Below, in pieces: positions 1-3,881 of a DNA stretch of 5,458 nt (position 1 is the first letter of the stretch; each line of letters begins with the position of its first letter). Position numbers and translations under genes: made by a program. The stretch is from Ignavibacteriales bacterium (lineage in GTDB: Bacteria; Bacteroidota; Ignavibacteria; Ignavibacteriales; Ignavibacteriaceae). The notes beneath the pieces were generated by a model. The model had not been told where the DNA came from, searched no databases, and saw only the letters and a program-made list of their open reading frames with translations. The stretch is from assembly GCA_020061995.1 (NCBI GenBank), contig JAGUXE010000279.1, positions 1-5,458 of the forward strand, read 5' to 3'.

Positions 1-73
1 CAAAAGTTCCCGATGCAAACGGGATATACCCTGTAAAAAATCCGGAGCCTACTGTTTTAGTAATAATATTCAT
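1..73 (-). CDS. pgpA: Phosphatidylglycerophosphatase A, N-terminal fragment (cut by left edge)
   Basis: Only the first 24 codons are in the window. They begin at the ATG at 73-71 and run off the left edge in an open frame. The peptide starts MNIITKTVGSGFFTGY and continues IPFASGTF, with the next codon starting with G. This fits the glycine-rich N-terminal signature of PgpA (G-x-G-x(3-5)-P-x-A-x-G-T-x-G). PgpA is a membrane phosphatase that removes the terminal phosphate from phosphatidylglycerophosphate to give phosphatidylglycerol. The ATG overlaps the pgsA stop by one base (TAATG), so translational coupling is likely, and pgsA makes PgpA's substrate. The context therefore supports the call strongly. 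The catalytic residues lie outside the window, so completeness cannot be judged. Confidence 0.8.
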   Translation of the reverse strand, partial: MNIITKTVGSGFFTGYIPFASGTF

Positions 74-663
74 TATTGTTCAAATAGTTTCTTGATAAGA
101 GAGAAATTACTCTTTATATACACGTAACCGGAATGAACTGTGATTATAGTAATAATAAGGGTTGAATAATAAATCAGATCTTTGTTAAGCAACATTTCAA
201 AAATATCTGCGTAATTATCTATCAAGTATGGTGTAAAAGTAAGTACATGAATTACAAGTATGTAATACAAGAAGAACATCTGAAAAAATGTTTTCCATTT
301 TGCATATCGGCTTGTAGAAAATGAAGTCCCTTTATAATCTGCATAGCCTCTAATTATGGTGACAATAAAATCTCTTAAAATGATCAAGATTATCATCCAC
401 AATTCCAACATCCCCAGATAAACGAGACTTAGGAAAGCACCTGCAGTTAATATCTTATCGGCAAGCGGGTCCCAAAATTTTCCCCATGAAGTTATATAAT
501 TAAATTTTCTTGCAAGCCATCCGTCATACCAATCGGTTAATGCAGCTACAATATAGATTGCCAATGAAATCTGCTTAGAAGTTTCATCCGTTTGTAAAAA
601 GAAATAAATAAAGACCGGAGTCAGAATTATTCGAAGTACGGTTAATTGATTTGGTAAAACCAT
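73..663 (-). CDS. pgsA: CDP-diacylglycerol--glycerol-3-phosphate 3-phosphatidyltransferase (phosphatidylglycerophosphate synthase)
   Basis: This 196-residue integral membrane enzyme transfers a phosphatidyl group from CDP-diacylglycerol to glycerol-3-phosphate, the committed step to phosphatidylglycerol. The CDP-alcohol phosphotransferase signature D-x2-D-G-x2-A-R-x8-G-x3-D-x3-D is complete at residues 44-69 (DWYDGWLAR, then G61, D65, D69). It supplies the metal-binding aspartates and the catalytic base. The N-terminus, LPNQLTVLRIILTPVF, is the usual PgsA opening. The segment RDFIVTIIRGYADYKG followed by AKWKT..QM (about 97-129) is also typical of PgsA rather than of other phosphatidyltransferases. 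Several hydrophobic helices follow. Length is close to the usual ~180-200 residues. The ATG start has only a weak ribosome site and lies 10 bases after the DUF971 stop. The stop overlaps the pgpA start. Confidence 0.93.
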   Translation of the reverse strand: MVLPNQLTVLRIILTPVFIYFFLQTDETSKQISLAIYIVAALTDWYDGWLARKFNYITSWGKFWDPLADKILTAGAFLSLVYLGMLELWMIILIILRDFIVTIIRGYADYKGTSFSTSRYAKWKTFFQMFFLYYILVIHVLTFTPYLIDNYADIFEMLLNKDLIYYSTLIITIITVHSGYVYIKSNFSLIKKLFEQ

Positions 664-673
664 TTAAATTAAT

Positions 674-976
674 TTAAGGCTTATAGTTAGCTGATAATCT
701 TTTTAAATAAGGGAATTCATAAATGCCGGTATTATGTCCATCTTTCCATGCAAATGAAATTGCATAAGAACCTACTACACTTATATTTTCAACTTTTAGT
801 TGATCCGATATATATAATGGAATATATGTCGGACTTTCTTTTTCTTTTTCTGCCATACAAGTTGCACATGGACAAAATCGTCTTATCAATTGTAAAGTGA
901 TAGTCTGTTCTTCACTATCATCCCATTTAATAAAAAGCTTTTCGCCTGATACAATTTTTATTTGAGTCGGTTTCAA
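674..976 (-). CDS. DUF971 / GBBH-like N-terminal domain protein with Cys3His zinc site
   Basis: A 100-residue stand-alone protein of the DUF971 family, which resembles the N-terminal domain of gamma-butyrobetaine hydroxylase. The family features are visible: an early I-x-W-D (residues 16-19), the block LIRRFCPCATC (30-40), VGSYAISFAWKDGH (68-81) and TGIYEFPYLKRL (83-94). C35, C37, C40 and H81 match the C-x-C-x2-C...H pattern that binds structural zinc in the eukaryotic hydroxylase. No oxygenase domain is present, so it is not itself the hydroxylase. The molecular role is unknown; links to iron-sulfur or metal handling are only suggestive. The start is TTG, overlapping the purC stop as TTGA. 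No ATG near the N-terminus would keep the conserved MKPTQI-type opening, so TTG is the best start. Confidence 0.85.
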   Translation of the reverse strand: MKPTQIKIVSGEKLFIKWDDSEEQTITLQLIRRFCPCATCMAEKEKESPTYIPLYISDQLKVENISVVGSYAISFAWKDGHNTGIYEFPYLKRLSANYKP

Positions 977-1872
977 TCTAAACTTTTTTCTGTTAATATT
1001 TTTACTACTTCTTTATACTTTTCACTAGTCTTTCGAATTATTTCCTCAGGTAGATCAGGTGGCGGCGGCTGTTTATTGAAATTAATCGAAATTAAATAGT
1101 CACGGACATATTGTTTATCATAACTGAATTGCCCTCTTCCCTTCTCGTATTTATCGAGCGGCCAAAAACGAGAAGAATCGGGAGTTAGTAATTCATCAAT
1201 CAAGATCAATTTTCCATCTTCATCGATACCGAATTCCATCTTCGTATCGGCAATAATTATTCCTTTAGTTAGCGCATATTCCGAACATCTTTTGAAAATT
1301 GATAATGCTGCAAATTCCATTTGTTCAATAATCTCTTCACCGGCAATTTCTTTCGCTTGCTGAATGGAGATATTTTCATCGTGATCACCAATTTCAGCTT
1401 TAGTAGAAGGAGTAAAAATTGGTTCAGGCAGCTTTTCAGATTCAACTAAACCTGAAGGCAATTTAAACCCGCAAAGAGTTCCCGTTTTTAGATAATCATT
1501 CCAACCCGTACCCGATAAATATCCTCTTACTATACACTCAATTGGAATCACTTTCGTTTTGGTAACCAACATTGATCTGCCTGAAAGTTGTTCTTTATAT
1601 TTCAAACAACTTCCGGGAAATTCGTTTACATCTGTTGTTACAATATGATTCTTGATGATGTCTTTTGTTTTATCAAACCAAAAACTTGATATAGTATTCA
1701 ATACTTTTCCCTTTTCGGGAATACCCTGATTCATTATTACATCGAATGCAGAAAGTCTATCGGAGGAAACAATTAAATAATAGTCATCTACAGAATAGAC
1801 GTCACGAACTTTTCCTCTTTTGACTAATTGCAGCTCATCAAATTGGGATTGCAACAAAACCTGCTGATTCAT
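973..1872 (-). CDS. purC: Phosphoribosylaminoimidazole-succinocarboxamide synthase (SAICAR synthase)
   Basis: A 299-residue cytosolic enzyme of de novo purine synthesis. It uses ATP to join aspartate to CAIR, giving SAICAR. Conserved blocks in order are GKVRDVY (20-26, nucleotide-binding loop), SDRLSAFDVIMNQGIPEKG (37-55), PIECIVRGYLSGTGW (110-124), EPIFTPSTKAE-x-GDHDENIS (150-169), IIADTKMEFG (206-215) and DELLTPDSSRFWP (226-238). The length and the GDHDE segment fit the longer ADE1-like form (~300 residues) rather than the ~240-residue enterobacterial form. The ATG is preceded by a modest AGG five bases upstream and by a good candidate promoter. It is the first gene of a four-gene minus-strand run, and its TGA overlaps the start of the DUF971 gene. 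No defect is seen. Confidence 0.97.
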   Translation of the reverse strand: MNQQVLLQSQFDELQLVKRGKVRDVYSVDDYYLIVSSDRLSAFDVIMNQGIPEKGKVLNTISSFWFDKTKDIIKNHIVTTDVNEFPGSCLKYKEQLSGRSMLVTKTKVIPIECIVRGYLSGTGWNDYLKTGTLCGFKLPSGLVESEKLPEPIFTPSTKAEIGDHDENISIQQAKEIAGEEIIEQMEFAALSIFKRCSEYALTKGIIIADTKMEFGIDEDGKLILIDELLTPDSSRFWPLDKYEKGRGQFSYDKQYVRDYLISINFNKQPPPPDLPEEIIRKTSEKYKEVVKILTEKSLD

Positions 1873-1904
1873 ATAAACCTGAAATTATGTTTTTATAACT
1901 GTTA

Positions 1905-1933
1905 AATATAACAAGGAGACGGAGCTAATTCAA
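1905..1933 (-). promoter_or_regulatory. Candidate promoter of the purC-DUF971-pgsA-pgpA operon
   Basis: Reading the minus strand, TTGAAT (1933-1928) is followed after 17 bases by TATATT (1910-1905), each close to the sigma70 -35 and -10 hexamers. The -10 continues as TATATTTA, 7 of 8 matches to the Bacteroidota TAnnTTTG element. Transcription would start near 1898 and give a leader of about 26 bases. No comparable promoter is apparent between the downstream genes. Predicted from sequence only. Confidence 0.5.
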
Positions 1934-1949
1934 TAAATAGTTAAAAAAG

Positions 1950-2039
1950 TTATTTCGGAGTTTGCTTTGATTCCAGATGACTAAATGAAAGCGGACTGAG
2001 TCGTACTCCCAATTTTTTAAATTGATGGAAATCCCACGT
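1950..2039 (-). pseudogene. Possible remnant: 29-codon protein-like open stretch with no start
   Basis: On the minus strand, the frame entered after a TAA at 2042-2040 reads TWDFHQ, then FKKLGVRLSPLSFSHLE, then SKQTPK, and ends in TAA at 1952-1950. There is no start codon in it. The peptide is mixed and protein-like, and the DNA here looks less AT-rich than its flanks, as if it were the 3' end of a decayed gene or part of a dispersed repeat. I recognise no family. A chance open stretch of this length is easily possible, so confidence is low. Confidence 0.2.
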
Positions 2040-2269
2040 TTACTCTTTATGGGTCTTTTGTTAAACCAAATAATCTTGTTTTAGAAAAAAAACGGAGAGT
2101 AACATAGAGTTTATTATTTCTGTTAGACTCTTTTAAATCAGTTGAACATTCTTATTAAGAAATTGTAGTTTATTTTCAACTAACAAAGACATTCATAATT
2201 TAATATTTCCGCATATCCCCATTAACTACCTCAAATGTAGAATCTTTATAAAAAGGGACATCTCTATGC

Positions 2270-2277
2270 TATGTTTG
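2270..2277 (+). promoter_or_regulatory. Candidate -7 promoter element of the HEAT-repeat gene
   Basis: TATGTTTG is an exact match to the Bacteroidota -7 consensus TAnnTTTG. It lies 33 bases before the ATG, giving a leader of about 27-29 bases. No TTG-type -33 element is seen at the usual spacing, so the call rests on one half of the promoter. Confidence 0.35.
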
Positions 2278-2297
2278 AACCGTTACTTAAATAAATT

Positions 2298-2304
2298 AAA
2301 GGAG
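2298..2304 (+). promoter_or_regulatory. Strong Shine-Dalgarno (AAAGGAG) of the HEAT-repeat gene
   Basis: AAAGGAG is followed by six bases and then ATG at 2311, the best ribosome site in the window. It fixes the start of the HEAT-repeat gene. Bases 2299-2308 (AAGGAGTGAG), which span it, can pair with the 5' part of the predicted small RNA encoded at 2829-2895. Confidence 0.75.
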
Positions 2305-2310
2305 TGAGTT

Positions 2311-2724
2311 ATGAAAAAGTTATTATTTGCCATGTTGGTTTTATCCTTGATGATGGTTTCGAATTTATCGTATGCAAAAGGAAAAGTATCACCCCCCGTT
2401 TCAAAAATTAACAATTATGAACTTATCGAGTTAAACCTTTTGAACGGCTTGGAAAACGAAAACACCGGTTTAAAATCGAGTTCCGCATTTCTGCTCGGCG
2501 AGTTCAAATCTGAAAAGTCAGTTATCCCCCTCATGAGAGTCCTTCGAAACAATGAAGATCCGGCATTAAGAATCATGGCTGCATTAGCGTTATACAAGAT
2601 AGGAGATGCAAGAGGAATTTGGGCAGTTCATCAAGCTTCAAGATTTGATGATGATGAATGTGTAAGAAAAAAATGTAATCAATTTTATGCGGTATACACA
2701 ATTGAGCATCAATCAATTAATTAA
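2311..2724 (+). CDS. Small exported HEAT-repeat protein
   Basis: A 137-residue protein with a clear Sec signal peptide: MKK, a hydrophobic core (LLFAMLVLSLMMVSNL) and a likely cleavage after S-Y-A at residue 22. The mature part is about 115 residues. It holds two or so HEAT/PBS-lyase-like helical repeats: GLKSSSAFLLGEFKSEKSVI...L (53-78) and DPALRIMAALALYKIGDARGI (83-103), with a further helix to about residue 126. The A-x-x-L-G-x-F and A-L-x-x-I-G-D patterns and the pairing of A/L-rich helices are characteristic. HEAT repeats form alpha-solenoid surfaces for protein binding and there is no catalytic motif, so a periplasmic or envelope adaptor role is a guess. It is transcribed alone, with its own ribosome site and terminators. 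Two cysteines (C117, C122) near the end could form a disulfide. The specific function is unknown. Confidence 0.85.
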   Translation: MKKLLFAMLVLSLMMVSNLSYAKGKVSPPVSKINNYELIELNLLNGLENENTGLKSSSAFLLGEFKSEKSVIPLMRVLRNNEDPALRIMAALALYKIGDARGIWAVHQASRFDDDECVRKKCNQFYAVYTIEHQSIN

Positions 2725-2729
2725 TATTT

Positions 2730-2755
2730 AGATCTTCTCCACCAAGTTAAGATCT
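2730..2755 (+). repeat. Inverted repeat AGATCTT/AAGATCT just after the HEAT gene stop
   Basis: AGATCTT (2730-2736) and AAGATCT (2749-2755) are exact reverse complements separated by 12 bases, five bases after the stop codon. In RNA this makes a 7-bp hairpin in the 3' untranslated region, just ahead of the main terminator. It may protect the transcript end. It lacks a following U-tract long enough to be a terminator itself. Confidence 0.4.
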
Positions 2756-2767
2756 TTACTGTGCAAG

Positions 2768-2799
2768 AGGCTGTCTTCAATTATAAGGCAGCCTTTTTT
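2768..2799 (+). terminator. Rho-independent terminator of the HEAT-repeat gene
   Basis: AGGCTGTCTT (2768-2777) pairs with AAGGCAGCCT (2785-2794) over 10 bp with one G.U and a 7-base loop. The stem is followed directly by a T6 run ending at 2799. The GC-rich stem and U-tract make this a textbook intrinsic terminator 43 bases after the HEAT gene stop. Confidence 0.9.
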
Positions 2800-2801
2800 A
2801 T

Positions 2802-2823
2802 TTGTGATATTCCACAATTTTTT
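2802..2823 (+). terminator. Possible backup terminator
   Basis: TTGTG (2802-2806) and CACAA (2813-2817) form a short stem around a six-base loop, followed by T6 (2818-2823). It is weak alone, but it sits directly behind the main terminator, as tandem terminators often do. Confidence 0.35.
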
Positions 2824-2828
2824 AATAC

Positions 2829-2866
2829 AAAAAAAACTGCTGTGTAAGTGGGGCCGAACACAGCAG
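2829..2866 (-). terminator. Orphan minus-strand rho-independent terminator
   Basis: On the minus strand, CTGCTGTGT (2866-2858) pairs perfectly over 9 bp with ACACAGCAG (2845-2837) around a 12-base loop. It is followed by eight Ts (the A8 run at 2829-2836 on the plus strand). No T-run follows on the plus strand, so the hairpin is directional. No minus-strand protein gene lies upstream of it in this spacer, and the next gene to the right is on the plus strand. It therefore needs a non-coding or unseen transcript to explain it. Confidence 0.75.
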
Positions 2867-2895
2867 CTTACCGTAATTAAGAAGTGAGAAAGTTT
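2829..2895 (-). ncRNA. Candidate small RNA convergent with the HEAT-repeat gene
   Basis: The orphan terminator is preceded by a sigma70-like minus-strand promoter, which predicts a transcript of about 67 nt running from near 2895 to the T-run at 2829. Its 5' part is unstructured and pyrimidine-rich (CTTTCTCACTTCTT), and its 3' part is the terminator hairpin with a GGCCCC-containing loop. This is the usual layout of a trans-acting small RNA. The segment CTCACTTCTT (2888-2879) can pair with AAGGAGTGAG (2299-2308) over the HEAT gene's Shine-Dalgarno, 10 contiguous pairs with one G.U. No known RNA family was recognised. The same signals could instead end an undetected longer transcript. Prediction only. 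Confidence 0.4.
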
Positions 2896-2901
2896 TCAAT
2901 T

Positions 2902-2931
2902 ATTTTACCTTCTCTGTATTTATATAGTCAA
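2902..2931 (-). promoter_or_regulatory. Candidate sigma70-like promoter of the small RNA
   Basis: Reading the minus strand, TTGACT (2931-2926) and TAAAAT (2907-2902) are separated by 18 bases. Each hexamer has one mismatch to consensus. A/T tracts lie just upstream (2942-2972) and could act as an UP-like or bent element. Transcription would start near 2895, which places a short transcript exactly against the orphan terminator. Confidence 0.45.
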
Positions 2932-2939
2932 TCAGTGTG

Positions 2940-2972
2940 CCAAAAAAAGATTTAGTTTTTTGGATTTTTTTT
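2940..2972 (+). repeat. A/T-tract inverted repeat followed by T8
   Basis: CCAAAAAA (2940-2947) and TTTTTTGG (2956-2963) are exact reverse complements around an 8-base loop, followed by T8 (2965-2972). On the plus strand this resembles a weak terminator with an A-U stem, which could insulate the downstream gene from read-through. On the minus strand the tracts lie just upstream of the small-RNA promoter and, being spaced by about one helical turn, could bend DNA. Either role is uncertain. Confidence 0.35.
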
Positions 2973-3260
2973 AACAATTCAAAATTGCTTTGTCTTATTA
3001 TTAGAAAACATTCGATTATGTATCATATTGAGTCATCATAAGTCGATTAAAAATTTCAAACTCTGAAATAGATGATGATTTGCTCCTTTAAATCATAAAC
3101 AAGACAATTTCCTACTTCACATTATTAGCGATTCACTACCGGATACGATCTATCAAAATAATTGAAGTAATTTTGCATTTGTTTTATTCACAAACATTCA
3201 ATTTATTGGTACTGAAGATTTTCAAATTCTCAGAACTTCTCAAATCATTACAATAATTCA

Positions 3261-3266
3261 AAAAGG
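3261..3266 (+). promoter_or_regulatory. Shine-Dalgarno (AAAAGG) of the carbonic-anhydrase-like gene
   Basis: AAAAGG lies five bases before the ATG at 3272 and supports that start. Confidence 0.55.
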
Positions 3267-3271
3267 TTTTA

Positions 3272-3829
3272 ATGGAACGTCTTTTACCAATCAATTCAGT
3301 GGAAGATATTCTTCCGGAATATCAAGGATCTCCAATTGGAAAATTATTAGAATATCATAATCTCGAACGTCCCCATGATGTTTACGACCGTGCAAATCTT
3401 TTAATCGGTATGTGTATGGATAATAGAAAACACTTAAAAATACCTGATCATTTTTCATATATAATTAGATCAGGTGGTGCAAACCTACGCTATAGTGAAT
3501 TTAAGGTTTCGTATGCAATTGCAGTCGGAGGTGTGAGACATATTGCATTAATTGGACATAACAAATGTGCAATGGTTAATCTCACTTCACGGAAGGAACA
3601 ATTCATTAATGGACTTGTGGAAAAAGGTGGTTGGGATTCTCAATGGGCAGAAGAACATTTTAATCAATTCGCTCCGATGTTTGAAATTGGTAATGAAATT
3701 GATTTTACGTTAAGTGAAGTAAAACGTCTTCGCCAAAGATATCCTAAAGTGGTAGTTGCACCTTTTCTTTACCTTGTTGAAGATGGAAAACTTTACCTTA
3801 TTAAAGAAAACTCTAATAATTTGGAGTAG
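3272..3829 (+). CDS. Beta-class carbonic anhydrase-like protein
   Basis: A 185-residue, probably cytosolic protein with no signal peptide. Its core follows the beta-carbonic anhydrase pattern. C48-M-D50-N-R52 stands where the C-x-D-x-R zinc ligand and Asp-Arg dyad lie. IIRSGGAN (64-71) replaces the usual R-N-A-G. H96-N-K-C99 gives the H-x2-C pair of zinc ligands after a hydrophobic strand (HIALIG). The C-terminal strand APFLYLVEDGKLYLI (163-177) matches the family's ending. All three metal ligands and the catalytic Asp-Arg are kept, so reversible CO2 hydration is plausible. It is shorter than plant or E. coli forms and differs in several otherwise common positions (S67 for Asn, A100 for Gly after the Cys). 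A divergent or non-CA zinc role is possible. It is a single gene, convergent with its right neighbour. Confidence 0.78.
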   Translation: MERLLPINSVEDILPEYQGSPIGKLLEYHNLERPHDVYDRANLLIGMCMDNRKHLKIPDHFSYIIRSGGANLRYSEFKVSYAIAVGGVRHIALIGHNKCAMVNLTSRKEQFINGLVEKGGWDSQWAEEHFNQFAPMFEIGNEIDFTLSEVKRLRQRYPKVVVAPFLYLVEDGKLYLIKENSNNLE

Positions 3830-3881
3830 TTGTGGGTTCTCTCCTTTTCCTAATCGCAGATAATCCGGTTAATGTTTAGTA
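3830..3881. other. Convergent gap with an imperfect shared hairpin
   Basis: The carbonic-anhydrase-like gene and the T9SS cargo gene meet tail to tail with 52 bases between them. TAATCGCAGAT (3851-3861) pairs with ATCTGATTA (3884-3892) with a two-base bulge and a long loop. The right arm reaches into the last codons of the minus-strand gene. No U-tract follows on either strand, so this is a weak candidate for transcript ending, and termination may be factor-dependent. Confidence 0.3.

Larger units (their letters stand above)
1873..2310. other. Divergent intergenic spacer between purC and the HEAT-repeat gene
   Basis: These 438 bases have no convincing complete gene. The purC promoter lies at the left and a TAnnTTTG-like element at the right. 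Between them is a minus-strand open stretch of 29 codons without a start (1950-2039). Around 2140-2181 there are small dyads: AGTTGAA/TTCAACT (2140-2146 with 2175-2181) and TTCTT-ATT-AAGAA (2149-2161). In such AT-rich DNA these may be chance, although the second has the form of a small operator. No riboswitch or tRNA fold was recognised. Confidence 0.7.
2725..3271. other. Long intergenic spacer with terminators and a candidate small RNA
   Basis: These 547 bases contain no convincing protein gene on either strand. The left part (to about 2931) is dense in signals: plus-strand terminators, an orphan minus-strand terminator, and a minus-strand promoter. From 2940 to 2972 there are A and T tracts. 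From about 2975 to 3260 the DNA is AT-rich without a recognisable RNA. The only hint of a promoter for the downstream carbonic-anhydrase-like gene is TAATTTTG at 3168-3175, an exact TAnnTTTG match without a clear partner element, about 97 bases before the ATG. Confidence 0.7.

Noticed and set aside
1996..2010. GAGT-CGT-ACTC hairpin near the remnant stretch as a regulatory element
   Set aside because: The stem is only four base pairs and does not extend outward. Too small to support a function.
2140..2181. AGTTGAA/TTCAACT inverted repeat as a terminator or riboswitch
   Set aside because: Seven-base arms with a 28-base AT-rich loop, no following T-run and no recognisable aptamer. Likely chance, so mentioned only in the spacer description.
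2415..2597. 60-codon open frame on the minus strand
   Set aside because: It lies wholly inside the HEAT-repeat gene in another frame, matches no family I recognise and has no ribosome site. It is a shadow of the real gene.
2829..2895. Minus-strand promoter and hairpin as a leader or riboswitch of a downstream gene
   Set aside because: The next sequence on that strand is antisense to the HEAT gene and the nearest minus-strand gene, purC, is almost 1 kb away with its own promoter. A leader role makes no sense.
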